Assembly (NCBI RefSeq): GCF_011927955.1
Contig: NZ_JAATJN010000001.1
Location: forward strand, 2,604,001-2,668,000
Source of the DNA: Brevibacterium marinum
GTDB lineage: Bacteria > Actinomycetota > Actinomycetes > Actinomycetales > Brevibacteriaceae
Reading direction: 5' to 3'
Length of the DNA: 64,000 bases
Part shown: positions 16,282 through 25,764 of the stretch, one piece after another
How positions within the stretch are numbered: the first letter of the stretch is position 1
How the letters are laid out: each line of letters begins with the position of its first letter
The notes under the pieces: generated by a model
What the model was told of the DNA's origin: nothing
Database searches by the model: none
Seen by the model: the letters and a program-made list of their open reading frames with translations, nothing else
Made by a program: the position numbers and the translations under genes

Positions 16282-17181
16282 ATGTCACAGGAACCTGCCA
16301 CCGCTCGACGACTGGTCGTCGGATACATCGCCACCGACCGTGGCCGCGATGCCATCGCTCTCGCCATCTCCCTTGCCCGCTCGGCGGGCATCGAACTCGT
16401 CGTGACAATCGTGCGCCCGGAGGCATCGACCTTCACCGCGGGCAACTCGATTCCTCAGGACGGCAGCGGAATCGTCTCTCAGCAGCTCGACGACTGGCTC
16501 GACGAAGCACTGGCTCTCGTGCCCGAGGACGTATCTGCCCGAGGTGTCATCCACACCTCGTCGAACGAATCCAAGGGACTGATGGAGGTTGCTGAGGCCG
16601 AAGGTGCCATCGGCATCGTCGTCGGTGCCCGTGCCACGACGCTGATGCGCCAATTCAGGATCGGCACCGTCGCCACCTCTCTGTTGCACTCGGCGAAGGT
16701 TCCGGTCGTTCTGGCTCCGTCCGGAAACTCGGACATCGGGCCCGTCTCCCGGATCACGACGCTCTTCGGTGCCCGACCCGGCGCTGCAGCCCTCATCGGA
16801 GCCGCCGTCCGGTCCGCTGCGGCTCTCGACGTCGACCTTCGCCTGCTCTCGCTGATCGAGAACGACGGCCTTCGCGAGGATGATGTCGCGGAGATCACGG
16901 AGTTCGCCGAGGAGTACGGGGGAGCGGTGCTCGCCGCGCGCGCCGCAGACATGTTCGCCTCCGGCCGTGCCCGTGTGAAGTCCCAGGCCGGAGCCGACAT
17001 CGAGGAGGCCGCCGCCAATGTCGACTTCAAGCCCGGCGAGATCGCTTTCATCGGCTCCAGCCGCCTCGGACGAGGCGGGCGGGTCTTCATCGGTGCCCGC
17101 GCCAGGCGTCTGCTGCGGGTCCTCCCGGTGCCCGTCGTCGTTGTGCCGCGCCGTGCCGTCGGCACCGTACCGAGACAGTGA
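16282..17181 (+). CDS. Universal stress protein, tandem UspA domains
   Basis: A 299-residue cytosolic protein with two UspA-like halves. The first (9-145) holds VVGYIATDRGRDAI, VVGARA and the VATSLLHSAKVPVVLAP end; the second (153-292) begins ITTLFGARPGAAALIG and ends ARRLLRVLPVPVVVVPR. The G-2x-G-9x-G ATP motif is only partly kept. USPs help survival under stress; the role of this one is unspecified. Its stop overlaps the next gene's GTG start (GTGA), so the two are a translationally coupled pair. Confidence 0.85.
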   Translation: MSQEPATARRLVVGYIATDRGRDAIALAISLARSAGIELVVTIVRPEASTFTAGNSIPQDGSGIVSQQLDDWLDEALALVPEDVSARGVIHTSSNESKGLMEVAEAEGAIGIVVGARATTLMRQFRIGTVATSLLHSAKVPVVLAPSGNSDIGPVSRITTLFGARPGAAALIGAAVRSAAALDVDLRLLSLIENDGLREDDVAEITEFAEEYGGAVLAARAADMFASGRARVKSQAGADIEEAAANVDFKPGEIAFIGSSRLGRGGRVFIGARARRLLRVLPVPVVVVPRRAVGTVPRQ

Positions 17182-18056
17182 GCGCCTCGGATGCCGTACG
17201 CATCGAGTTCGACGTCGACGGTCACCGGACCGCGGCTTGGCTGCACTCCTCACCGTCGACTCCCGTGGGCGTCCGCCCGCTCCTCATGGTTCACGGCTTT
17301 CGCGGCGACCACCATGGGATGGACCGGATCGCGGGAGCGATCCGAGATCGCGAGGTCATCGTGCCCGACCTGCCGGGATTCGGCGCGAGCTCTCCGCTGC
17401 CGCAGGGCCTGAGCCTCGAGCGCTACTGCGATCACCTGACCGGCATCGTCGCCGAGGTGATCCGACGTCGACAGCTCGCGCCGATCGTTCTGGGGCACTC
17501 GTTCGGGTCGATACTCGTCTCACACATGGCCGCCGGACGACCGGACACCGCCCCCGAGCTCATCCTCATCAACCCGATCACATCACCGGCGCTCGAGGGA
17601 CCGGCGAAATTCCTCACGGCTCTCACCCGCTTCTACTACGGGCTCGGAGCCCGCCTGCCGGAGTCGATCGGACACCAGCTCCTGGCCAATCCGATGATCG
17701 TGCGGGCGATGAGCGAGGTCATGGCCACGAGCAGAGACCGCGGACTGCGCCGCTATATCCATGACCAGCATGCGAAACATTTCTCCACATTCAGCGACCG
17801 AACCTCGTTGGCCCAGGCATTCGACGTCTCGGTCGCACACACCGTCACCGAGGTGGCCGAGCAGCTGACGATGCCGACCCTCGTCATCGCCGGCGACAAG
17901 GATGCCATCGCCCCGATCGGAGCCACCCGAGGATTCGTCTCGGAACTGCCGGATGCGAGCTTGATCGAACTGGAAGGTGTGGGGCACCTGGTCCACTATG
18001 AACGTCCCGACGAAGCCGCCTCGGCGATCATGGGATTCTGTCGGAACGTCGACTGA
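17178..18056 (+). CDS. Alpha/beta hydrolase
   Basis: A 292-residue alpha/beta-hydrolase. Seen: oxyanion region MVHGFRGDHHGMDRI, nucleophile elbow LGHSFGS (Ser in G-H-S-F-G), the acid strand LVIAGDKDAIAP and the His motif GVGHLVHYERPDEA. Catalytic triad therefore intact. Substrate unknown; related sequences include esterases and lactone or haloperoxidase-type hydrolases. Coupled to the upstream stress protein by a 4-base overlap and followed by a very strong terminator. Confidence 0.88.
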   Translation: MSASDAVRIEFDVDGHRTAAWLHSSPSTPVGVRPLLMVHGFRGDHHGMDRIAGAIRDREVIVPDLPGFGASSPLPQGLSLERYCDHLTGIVAEVIRRRQLAPIVLGHSFGSILVSHMAAGRPDTAPELILINPITSPALEGPAKFLTALTRFYYGLGARLPESIGHQLLANPMIVRAMSEVMATSRDRGLRRYIHDQHAKHFSTFSDRTSLAQAFDVSVAHTVTEVAEQLTMPTLVIAGDKDAIAPIGATRGFVSELPDASLIELEGVGHLVHYERPDEAASAIMGFCRNVD

Positions 18057-18077
18057 CCCAAGGGATCTGGGTCGCCA

Positions 18078-18135
18078 CGACCACACGACTGAGGGCCGAT
18101 GCGAATCAACGCATCGGCCCTCAGTCGTGTGGTCG
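18078..18135. terminator. Very long perfect hairpin between convergent genes
   Basis: A 26-base perfect stem (18078-18103 with 18110-18135) around loop AATCAA. It stands between the hydrolase stop and the leftward small membrane gene stop, acting as a terminator in both directions. Confidence 0.85.
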
Positions 18136-18142
18136 TAAGGTC

Positions 18143-18373
18143 TCAGGCCTTACGGTCGACGACCCAGTGGTAGACCATGGGGATGAGGAAGGCGAAGCAC
18201 GAGGCGAGCAGCCCGGCCCAGAAGAGCCAGAACTGCGTGCCAGAAGCGCCGAAGAAGCCTGCGCCGAAGAGATAGAGCCCGAAGACGAAGAGGGCAAACG
18301 AAAGAACGAAGACGATGACGTCAGCCGGCGATGCTGAGTTCCGTGTTCTCTTCGTAGTGGCGATATTGGACAT
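18143..18373 (-). CDS. Small membrane protein, unknown
   Basis: A 76-residue protein with a polar N-terminus (20 residues) and two membrane helices (about 20-42 and 46-68) ending in a charged VDRKA tail. The start ATG 18373 has a strong GGAGGAG site. It looks like a conserved actinobacterial membrane protein but I cannot name a family. It shares the terminator with the hydrolase. Confidence 0.75.
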   Translation of the reverse strand: MSNIATTKRTRNSASPADVIVFVLSFALFVFGLYLFGAGFFGASGTQFWLFWAGLLASCFAFLIPMVYHWVVDRKA

Positions 18374-18482
18374 GTTCTCCTCCGACGGTCAATGGGGTGC
18401 AGTCTGACACACTGCACTTAAGTCTACATGTCGTAGAGAAGTTTCCGGTGCGAACGGTCCTTCGCGTCGTCATGGCCTCCGG

Positions 18483-18896
18483 TCAGTCACGCTGCGAACT
18501 CTTCTCCGGAACCAACCACCCCAGAAGCGCCGAGACGACGGAGACGATGATCGCGGCGAAGATGGCGGAGAAGAAGAACGTGTCGATGGTGAACTCGAAC
18601 GGGGTGAAGCCGGACAGCCAGCTGGTCAGGGCCAGAATGATCGCGTTGATGACGATCGAGAACAGGCCCAGCGTCAGGCACGTGATCGGTGCGGAGACGA
18701 AGCTGAGGATCGGCTTGATGAACGCGTTCGCCAAACCGAAGATCAGCCCGATCACGAGGTAGGAGATGATCATGGCGGGGATCGGCCCGGTCTGCTCTTC
18801 GACGACGCTGTTCCCTGCGATGGCGACGCCGGGCAGTATCCAAGCCGCAACCCAGATCGCACATGCGTTGACGACTACTCGAGAGAGGAAGTTCAT
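18483..18896 (-). CDS. Phage holin 4_2 superfamily membrane protein
   Basis: A 137-residue protein with four membrane helices. The pattern of residues 40-100 (MIISYLVIGLIFGLANAFIKP, then LTLGLFSIVINAIILALTSWL) is characteristic of PF04020 (mycobacterial 4-TMS phage holin family). Despite the name, these are widespread chromosomal genes, and nothing phage-like surrounds this one. Role unknown; envelope permeability is a guess. Confidence 0.87.
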   Translation of the reverse strand: MNFLSRVVVNACAIWVAAWILPGVAIAGNSVVEEQTGPIPAMIISYLVIGLIFGLANAFIKPILSFVSAPITCLTLGLFSIVINAIILALTSWLSGFTPFEFTIDTFFFSAIFAAIIVSVVSALLGWLVPEKSSQRD

Positions 18897-19188
18897 GCTG
18901 GTATCTTCCCATCCTCGTCTGCATTCTTACTGAGTCGACGGTGGGAATGAGGTCCGTACCGGTGATCGCCGAGCCCAGCGAAGCAGGGGGTCGCGTCCGA
19001 CCGTCGGGGAGCGATGGTGAGCAAGCTCAACTGCTTCACCCTCGTCCGCCCGCCCCGATCCCGGTAGCCTGGGAGGAGCGCCGAAAGGCACAGACAGCGA
19101 CAGCAGAGTGCATCTACCGAGTGATTTGATCCAGGTCACCACGGCGGCACGGATCCCCATCACGGTGATGGGGAGGAACTGGATTGGT

Positions 19189-20451
19189 ATGCCAAGCAAC
19201 GAAACCCGCACCCGCCCCGATGAGACTGCAGCACCGAAGCTGCTGAAAGTCGTGGGCCGCAGCTATTTTCCGATCGCGTTCATGGCCCGTCTGCCCTATG
19301 CCATGGTCGTCATCGGGGTCCTGACTCTCGTCGTCGCCGGCAGAGGTTCCCTGAGCCTGGGCGGAATCAACTCGGCGATGGTCGGCCTCGGAACGGCGAT
19401 CTTCGGTTCCTTCATCGGCGCCGCCGCCGACCGTTGGGGGCAGCGGCCCGTGCTGCTGACCGTCGGCCTGCTCAACAGCCTCGCGCTGGTGTTCATGGCG
19501 TGGGTCGTCTACAGCCCACTGTCCGATGCCGTGGTGCTCATCGCCGCCTTCGCCATCGGCGCCACTGCACCGCAGGCGGCACCGATGTCGCGTTCGCGAC
19601 TCGTCGAGATCATCATGACCAAGCTCGCCGGCCCCGGCCAGCAGAAGACCCTCAACGGAACCATGGCCTACGAGTCCGCGGCCGATGAGGTCGTCTTCGT
19701 CTTCGGCCCCTTCATCGTCGGCCTCCTCGCCACGGCCTTCCACCCCGTCGCACCGATCATCGGCGCCGTCATCATGACACTCGTCTTCATCTCCTCATTC
19801 GCCCTCCACCCCACCGGTCGGGCGCATGTGGGCACATCGTCCCAGCCGCGCGTTCAGGCTCCGGCGAAGGAGCTGTTCACCTTCGGCGTCTTCGTCGTCG
19901 TCCTCGGCGTCTTCGGCATCGGCCTCGTCTTCGGATCGACGCTGACGGCGCTGACCTCGCTGACGAACGACCTCGGACGCCCCGAGGAAGCCGGCCTCAT
20001 CTACGGCATCATGGGCATCGGCTCGGCGGTCCTCGCGATCACCGTTGCGCTCTTCTCGCCGCGTTTTGCGCTGTGGGCACGGCTGCTGTCCTTCGCTCCG
20101 CTGATGCTCATCGGCGCCGTCATCATGTCGACCTCGACCTCCATGGTCACCGTCGTCATCGCACTCCTGCTCATGGGGTGCGCGGTCGGACCGACACTGG
20201 TGACGCTGTTCAGCCTCGCCGCCGAGCGCAGCCCGCTCGGTCGTTCGGCCACCGTCATGTCCATGGCCGGGTCCGCAATCATCGTCGGCCAATCGGTGGC
20301 TTCGGCGGTCAACGGAGTCCTCGCCGAGGAGGCCGGAACAGCCGCCGCGATGACCGTGCCCATAGCGGCCTCCTCGCTCGTCCTCGTCGCGGGCCTGCTC
20401 AACCTCGGCGTCGGGAAGAACGCCCGGAAAAGAGACCTGGTTCACTCGTAG
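19189..20451 (+). CDS. MFS transporter
   Basis: A 420-residue transporter with 12 predicted helices. The loop motif GAAADRWGQRPVLL between helices 2 and 3 is the MFS signature, and the two halves are separated by a polar loop (about residue 205-225). Start chosen at ATG 19189 with GGGAGGA upstream; an earlier in-frame ATG at 19168 would add seven residues. Substrate cannot be inferred; resembles drug or sugar efflux MFS proteins. Confidence 0.85.
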   Translation: MPSNETRTRPDETAAPKLLKVVGRSYFPIAFMARLPYAMVVIGVLTLVVAGRGSLSLGGINSAMVGLGTAIFGSFIGAAADRWGQRPVLLTVGLLNSLALVFMAWVVYSPLSDAVVLIAAFAIGATAPQAAPMSRSRLVEIIMTKLAGPGQQKTLNGTMAYESAADEVVFVFGPFIVGLLATAFHPVAPIIGAVIMTLVFISSFALHPTGRAHVGTSSQPRVQAPAKELFTFGVFVVVLGVFGIGLVFGSTLTALTSLTNDLGRPEEAGLIYGIMGIGSAVLAITVALFSPRFALWARLLSFAPLMLIGAVIMSTSTSMVTVVIALLLMGCAVGPTLVTLFSLAAERSPLGRSATVMSMAGSAIIVGQSVASAVNGVLAEEAGTAAAMTVPIAASSLVLVAGLLNLGVGKNARKRDLVHS

Positions 20452-20590
20452 TTTCCGCTTTCTGGGACGACGTGTCCCACCATTGTCAGCATGTGACCTG
20501 AACAATATCCGGGAGTAGCATTGCCGGTTGTTCACAGTGATTCGCGCACCACAGTGCGCGTTCGCTCGTCACAAGGGAAAGCAACAATCT

Positions 20591-22060
20591 ATGTCATCCA
20601 GCACCTCGACCACCGAGGCCGCGCACAGCGATACCCGCTTCTTCGGGCACCCGCTCCCACTCATGCAGCTCTTCAGCCTCGAGCTGTGGGAGCGGTTCTC
20701 CTACTACGGCATGAACGGCATCCTCGCCATCTACCTGTACTTCCAGGTCACCGACGGCGGCCTGGGCATGCCTCAGCCGACCGCCATCGGCATCGTCGGC
20801 GCCTACGGCGGTGCGGTCTTCCTCGCCACCATCCTCGGCGCCTGGGTCGCCGACAGGGTTTTGGGCGCGGAGAGGATCCTCTTCTACTCGGCGATCATCA
20901 TCATGATCGGCCACATCTGCCTGGCCCTCATCCCCGGCTTCGGCGGAGTCGCAGCCGGACTCATCCTCGTCGCACTCGGCTCCGGCGGCCTCAAGGCCAA
21001 CGCCTCTGCCCTCGTCGGCGAGCTCTATGACGAGAAGGACCCGCGCCGGGACGCCGGGTTCACCCTCTTCTACATGGGCGTCAACATCGGTGCCTTCCTC
21101 GGGCCACTCGTCACCGGACTCCTGCAGAAGGAGATCGGCTTCCACTTCGGTTTCGGCGCCGCAGCCGTCGGTATGGCGCTGGGCCTGATCATCTACGCAA
21201 CCGGCCGCAAGAACCTGCCGGACGAATCGCGGGGAGCGGTCAACCCGCTGCCGACGTCGAAGCTCTACCTGTTCCTGCTGGCCATCGTCGTCGCCGTCGT
21301 CCTCATCGTTGCACTGTGGATGACCGGCATCGTCAATCCCGACAACTTGGACTGGTGGATCGCAGGGATCTCGGCCGCAGCAGCGGCCTGCTACTTCATC
21401 GTCATGTGCGCCAGTCCGCAGACGAACGCCGATGAGCGCTCACGCGTGCTCGCGTTCATTCCCTTCTTCCTCACCTGCGTCGTGTTCTGGTCCCTGTATC
21501 AGCAGATCTTCGGGACCCTCACCGCGTATTCGGACACACAGATGAACCGAGTGATCTTCGGATGGCAGATGCCGATCAACTGGCTTCAGCTCATCCCGCC
21601 GATCTTCGTCATCGCCTTCGCCCCGGTCTTCTCGGCCATCTGGTTCAAGCTGGGTACTCGTCAGATCTCGACTCCGGTCAAGGCCGGACTCTCGCTCATC
21701 CTCATCGGCATCGCTTTCCTGCTCTTCCTCCCGTTCGCGAATTCAGGAGAGCATGAGACCCCGCTGCTGTGGGTCGCCTTCATCCTGCTGCTGTTCGTCT
21801 TCGCCGAACTGCTCATCTCACCGATTGGCCTGTCCTTCTCCTCGAAGGTGGCTCCGAAGGTGTTCCAGTCGCAGATGATCGCCGTGTTCTTCCTCGCCTC
21901 GGGCGTGGGTACGGCGCTGTCCGGTGTGCTGGGCGGATACTACTCCGCCGAGAACCAGACGCCGTATTGGACATCGGTCGGAGCGGCCTCGATCATTCTC
22001 GGGCTGCTCGCCCTGACCTTGACCAAACCGATGCTGAAGGCACTGCGCGGAATCCGCTGA
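20591..22060 (+). CDS. POT/PTR family proton-coupled oligopeptide transporter
   Basis: A 489-residue transporter. The family fingerprint LELWERFSYYGMNGIL (helix 1, the ExxERF-type site), GGAVFLATILGAWVADRVLG, LGSGGLKANASALVGELYDE and FTLFYMGVNIGAFLGPLV are all present. POT proteins import di- and tripeptides with protons. Start ATG 20591 follows AGGGAAAG. It is a separate unit from the preceding MFS gene (139-base gap) and ends at a terminator. Confidence 0.93.
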   Translation: MSSSTSTTEAAHSDTRFFGHPLPLMQLFSLELWERFSYYGMNGILAIYLYFQVTDGGLGMPQPTAIGIVGAYGGAVFLATILGAWVADRVLGAERILFYSAIIIMIGHICLALIPGFGGVAAGLILVALGSGGLKANASALVGELYDEKDPRRDAGFTLFYMGVNIGAFLGPLVTGLLQKEIGFHFGFGAAAVGMALGLIIYATGRKNLPDESRGAVNPLPTSKLYLFLLAIVVAVVLIVALWMTGIVNPDNLDWWIAGISAAAAACYFIVMCASPQTNADERSRVLAFIPFFLTCVVFWSLYQQIFGTLTAYSDTQMNRVIFGWQMPINWLQLIPPIFVIAFAPVFSAIWFKLGTRQISTPVKAGLSLILIGIAFLLFLPFANSGEHETPLLWVAFILLLFVFAELLISPIGLSFSSKVAPKVFQSQMIAVFFLASGVGTALSGVLGGYYSAENQTPYWTSVGAASIILGLLALTLTKPMLKALRGIR

Positions 22061-22098
22061 CGCCTCGGCAGCTGGTTCCCGACTCGACGGAGCTCGAC

Positions 22099-22131
22099 AC
22101 GCCCTTGCTCACGCTGTGTGGGCAAGGGCGT
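22099..22131. terminator. Terminator between POT and CPBP genes
   Basis: Stem ACGCCCTTGC (22099-22108) with GCAAGGGCGT (22122-22131), between convergent genes. Confidence 0.65.
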
Positions 22132-22162
22132 TCGCCCTGTGTGGGGCAGCGCCGGCAGCTTC

Positions 22163-23011
22163 TCACACCCCGATGAAGATCGGCAGCGCTTCGGGGTGGT
22201 GGGCATGGACGATCGTGAGGAAGACGAGAGCGTCGAAGAGCAGATGCACGGTCACTGTGTAGGGCAGCGACTTCGTGCGGGTGAAGATATAAGCCTGCAC
22301 GAGCGCGAACGGGATCGTCAGCACCGGACCGATCGACCGGTAGCCGAGTTCCCACAGGAAGGACACGAAGATCACGCTGGTGAACACATTCGCCGTCCAG
22401 AAGGCGAAGTGCTTGCGCAGCAGCGCGAATACCGTGCAGATGAAGAACAGCTCGTCCCAGATGCCGACGGCGTTGACGCCGAAGAACAGTCGGATGATCT
22501 CCGACCAGCTCTCGAGCGGAGGCCAATTGAGATAGACACCGGTGCGCATGAAGTACTGGGGGAGGACCAGCCAGGCCACGACGACGACGAACAGCAGCCA
22601 CGCCCATTCCAGACGCGACCACCTCTGCCCGCGTCGCAGCGGGAAGACGATCGTCCGATCCTTCAACCCGTACCGGGTGATCAGCCAGGGCCCGATGACC
22701 ACCGCGGACAGGACGACGCCCATGCGCGCGATATTGGACCATGATATGTCGGCCTCCACAGAGATCGCGGAGATGAGCCCCAGACAGCCGGCGATGATGG
22801 TGAGGTCCCGTGCGAACTCCCGGTCGGCGATCCATGCGATGATGAGCGAGAGAACCATCGGCACGTACCCGAGGCTCCTGACCTCGGGAAACGAGGTTCC
22901 GAGGGCGAAGAGGCCGAACGCGGACAGCGCCAGCAGCGATGCCGCCAGCCCTGGCCGGGAGAAGAGGTCGAATCGTCGGGGGCCGGGCTCGTGCCGTATG
23001 CGCGTGTCCAC
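22163..23011 (-). CDS. CPBP-like intramembrane protein, degenerate catalytic motif
   Basis: A 282-residue protein with about eight membrane helices. The C-terminal half has the layout of the CAAX protease/bacteriocin-processing (CPBP) family: a first motif region GIWDELFFICTVFALLRK, a second FVSFLWELGY and a third VHLLFDALVF. In active members the first motif is EExxxR; here it reads DE followed by hydrophobic residues with no Arg at the right spacing, so protease activity is doubtful. Divergent from moeA. Confidence 0.7.
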   Translation of the reverse strand: MDTRIRHEPGPRRFDLFSRPGLAASLLALSAFGLFALGTSFPEVRSLGYVPMVLSLIIAWIADREFARDLTIIAGCLGLISAISVEADISWSNIARMGVVLSAVVIGPWLITRYGLKDRTIVFPLRRGQRWSRLEWAWLLFVVVVAWLVLPQYFMRTGVYLNWPPLESWSEIIRLFFGVNAVGIWDELFFICTVFALLRKHFAFWTANVFTSVIFVSFLWELGYRSIGPVLTIPFALVQAYIFTRTKSLPYTVTVHLLFDALVFLTIVHAHHPEALPIFIGV

Positions 23012-23098
23012 GATTCACACCCTAAAGCACCACAGTCCGAACACGGTCGCCTGAACCGGCGGCGGATCGTAGGATCTGGGGCAGACGAAAGGACATCA

Positions 23099-24328
23099 GT
23101 GGAACCCGAGGAATACTGCGATCGCCTCATCGCCTCAATCCCGAATCGCACCGTGGAGACGGTTCCCGTCGCTGCGGCCCTCGGGAGGACCGCCGCCGAA
23201 GACGTGATCGCCGAAACGCCGATCCCCGCCTTCGCCACCTCGGCGATGGACGGCTTCGCCCTCGACGAATCCGCTCTGCACCGGGCCCGGGACGGCGCCG
23301 AGGTGGTCGTGAGCGGAGATATCCCCGCCGGAAGCGTGCCGATGGCCACCACGCCCGGCACAGCGGTGCGAGTCATGACCGGGGCACAGGTTCCCACCTC
23401 CGCCGAGGTGGTCGTCCCTGTCGAAATCACCGACGCACCCCGCACCGGTCCGGCCCCGAACCGCATCCTCGTCTCCTCCCTGCCCAGCCCACAGCGGCCC
23501 GGCTGGAACATCAGGGCAGTGGGAGAGGACACGCGGGAAGGCGAAGCCGTCATCTTCGCCGGAGACACGATCGGCCCAGCCGGAGTGGGTACGCTGGCGA
23601 TGCTGGGGTTGGCGAGCGTGAGGGTCGAACGAGCGCTGACCATCGGACTCATCGTCACCGGCGACGAGTTGAGCTGCGATCCGACCGGCACGGACGACCG
23701 CATCGGCCTCAGCGGCCCGGACCGGCTTGGCGAGCCCGAGCAGCCATTCGTCCACAACTCGAATCTGCCCATGCTCGGCTCCGCGATCGCGAATCTCGGT
23801 GCGGTGCCCGTCGAACGCAGCTGCGGGGACGATCCCGGGGCCTTCTTGACGATTCTCAAGGAGCTCCAGGGCCAAGTCGATCTCATCATCACCACCGGCG
23901 GCATCAGCGCGGGAGCCTTCGAAGTCGTGCGGCAGGCACTCGAGGGCGAGCACTCGACCTTCCTGCGCCTCGCGCAGCGTCCCGGCGGACCGCAGGGCCA
24001 CGGCCGGTTCGGCACCACCGCGCTGCTGCACTTTCCCGGCACACCGACGGGGGCGCTCCTGTCCTTCCACCTCTTCGGGCGATCTCTGATCGAGGCCCGT
24101 CCTCTGCGTGCACGGTGGCGCACAGCCGTGTTCGCCGGTGACGAGGTCATCGGTCACGAGAAGGCGATGAGCCTCGTCCCGGGACGCTTCACCGCAGACG
24201 GAGACGTCGAGGCGGCGACGCGGTCACGACTGCGTGACTTCGCGGGAGCCGACGTCATCATCCGTCTTCCTCGTCATCCGCAGGTCATTCGTCGAGGCGA
24301 TGCCATCGCCGTCCTCGACTGCCGATGA
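23099..24328 (+). CDS. moeA: Molybdopterin molybdotransferase MoeA, copy 1
   Basis: A 409-residue enzyme that inserts molybdate into adenylylated molybdopterin. Seen: ATSAMDGFAL, TAVRVMTGAQVP, VTGDEL, ITTGGISAGAFEVV and FPGTPTGALLSF. Start taken at GTG 23099 with GAAAGGA before it; a longer frame reaches 22991 but overlaps the divergent gene's start. The C-terminal PF03454-like domain is short. It is translationally coupled to moeB. A second MoeA lies 3.8 kb downstream; the two are clearly diverged. Confidence 0.93.
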   Translation: MEPEEYCDRLIASIPNRTVETVPVAAALGRTAAEDVIAETPIPAFATSAMDGFALDESALHRARDGAEVVVSGDIPAGSVPMATTPGTAVRVMTGAQVPTSAEVVVPVEITDAPRTGPAPNRILVSSLPSPQRPGWNIRAVGEDTREGEAVIFAGDTIGPAGVGTLAMLGLASVRVERALTIGLIVTGDELSCDPTGTDDRIGLSGPDRLGEPEQPFVHNSNLPMLGSAIANLGAVPVERSCGDDPGAFLTILKELQGQVDLIITTGGISAGAFEVVRQALEGEHSTFLRLAQRPGGPQGHGRFGTTALLHFPGTPTGALLSFHLFGRSLIEARPLRARWRTAVFAGDEVIGHEKAMSLVPGRFTADGDVEAATRSRLRDFAGADVIIRLPRHPQVIRRGDAIAVLDCR

Positions 24329-24345
24329 CGACTAGACTGAGGCAC

Positions 24346-25458
24346 ATGTCAGGACATGCTCTTCGCCCCGCGGACACGGCCCGCTATGCGCGCCAGATCC
24401 GCCTCAACGGTTTCGGCCCGCAGTCCCAGGCCGCACTCCTGAGATCCCACGTGCTCGTCATCGGGGCCGGCGGGCTCGGGTCCCCGGTCCTGACCTATCT
24501 GGCGGCGGCCGGGGTCGGTCGGATCAGCATCCTCGATCCCGACACGGTCGAGCTGAGCAATCTGCACCGACAGTTCATCCATTCCGAAGCCAGCGTCGGT
24601 GCGAGGAAGGTCGACTCCGCGAAGGACTCGATCACCGAACTCAATTCGAGCCTCGACATCGTCACCTACCCGATGCTGCTGACACCGGACAATGCGCTCG
24701 AGCTCGTCGGAACCGCTGACGTCGTCATCGACGGCAGTGACAACTTCGCGACCAGATACCTGGCCAACGACGCCTGCGAAATCCTCGACAAACCCCTCGT
24801 CTGGGGGACCATCCTCGGCTTCGATGGGCAGGTGGCGGTCTTCGACACCACACGCGGGGCGACACTGCGCGACCTCTACCCGGTCGTTCCCGCTCCGGGC
24901 TCGGTCCCGGACTGCGCCACGGCGGGTGTGCTCGGGGCACTGTGCGGCAGCATCGGCTCAGCCATGGCGATGGAGACGATCAAGGTCCTCACCGGCATCG
25001 GCACGCCACTGTACAACGCGGTCGCCATCCACAGCAGCCTGGAGACGAGCTGGGAGACGATCCCCGTGGGGCGGATCCCGGACCGGGAACCCGTCACGGA
25101 CCTGGAGCCTGCCATGGAGCCCGAGGGTCGCCTCGGCGATGACGCTTCCGCGCGACCCGGGGCCGATGGCGGGGATCCGGCACCCACACTGACGTGGACG
25201 GACCTGGCCCCCGGCACTCACCTCATCGACATCAGGGAGACCGACGAGGTGAGTGCCGGCATGGTCTCCGGAGCAGAACACGTGCCCATGGACGAACTGA
25301 TCGCCGACCCCGGCAGAATCGACGGGCATGGCGCGGTGGCGCTGTACTGCCGGTCGGGGGCACGCTCGGCCAGAGCATGTGCACAGCTGCGCGCCCTGGG
25401 ACGGCAGGTCAGTTCGGTCTCCGGCGGATATCTCGCGTATCTGTCACTACCGCGCTGA
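24346..25458 (+). CDS. moeB: MoeB/ThiF adenylyltransferase with C-terminal rhodanese domain
   Basis: A 370-residue E1-like enzyme that adenylates the C-terminal Gly of MoaD. Residues 1-245: RYARQIRLNGFG, nucleotide loop VIGAGGLGSP, DGSDNFATRYLAND and PDCATAGVLGALCG (the conserved E1 Cys). Residues 280-370: a rhodanese domain with active Cys in LYCRSGARSARA, suggesting it also delivers sulfur. An alternative ATG at 24325 overlaps the moeA stop as ATGA, so coupling is likely whichever start is used. Confidence 0.92.
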   Translation: MSGHALRPADTARYARQIRLNGFGPQSQAALLRSHVLVIGAGGLGSPVLTYLAAAGVGRISILDPDTVELSNLHRQFIHSEASVGARKVDSAKDSITELNSSLDIVTYPMLLTPDNALELVGTADVVIDGSDNFATRYLANDACEILDKPLVWGTILGFDGQVAVFDTTRGATLRDLYPVVPAPGSVPDCATAGVLGALCGSIGSAMAMETIKVLTGIGTPLYNAVAIHSSLETSWETIPVGRIPDREPVTDLEPAMEPEGRLGDDASARPGADGGDPAPTLTWTDLAPGTHLIDIRETDEVSAGMVSGAEHVPMDELIADPGRIDGHGAVALYCRSGARSARACAQLRALGRQVSSVSGGYLAYLSLPR

Positions 25459-25508
25459 CGGGCTCACCCACGATCCGAGTCAGCACTGACGGGCTCACCC
25501 GCGATCCG
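25455..25508. repeat. Direct repeat after moeB
   Basis: CTGACGGGCTCACCC[A/G]CGATCCG at 25455-25477 and 25486-25508 (period 31, one difference). The first copy contains the moeB stop codon. Confidence 0.85.
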
Positions 25509-25518
25509 CCTGTGAGTC

Positions 25519-25764
25519 TCAGCCGCCGGCGAAGGGTGGGAGCACGTCGACGGTGTCGCCCTCGTTCAAGGTCACGTCACGATCGGTGGTCGCGATGGCG
25601 TTGACGAGGAAACTCGACCGACCGAGGACGGTGCTCGCCTCCGTGCCGGCCCCCTCGTTCAGCGCTGTGACAAGATCCCCGAGGGTGGTGGCTGCGGTGC
25701 TGCATTCCCTGGTGCCGAAGGCCTCTCGTGCGGCAGCGAAGAAGCGGACTCTGATCTGCGGCAC
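25519..25764 (-). CDS. moaD: Molybdopterin synthase small subunit MoaD
   Basis: An 81-residue ubiquitin-fold sulfur carrier ending in the required Gly-Gly (LPPFAGG). VRFFAAARE at the start and DTVDVLPP near the end are typical. GTG start; the ribosome site GGAGGA lies within the end of moaA and the stop codon of moaA abuts the start, so expression is coupled. It converges on moeB, which would activate it. Confidence 0.93.
   Translation of the reverse strand: MPQIRVRFFAAAREAFGTRECSTAATTLGDLVTALNEGAGTEASTVLGRSSFLVNAIATTDRDVTLNEGDTVDVLPPFAGG

Noticed and set aside
18483..18896. Prophage signature from the holin-family gene
   Set aside because: This family is chromosomal and widespread; no other phage genes nearby.
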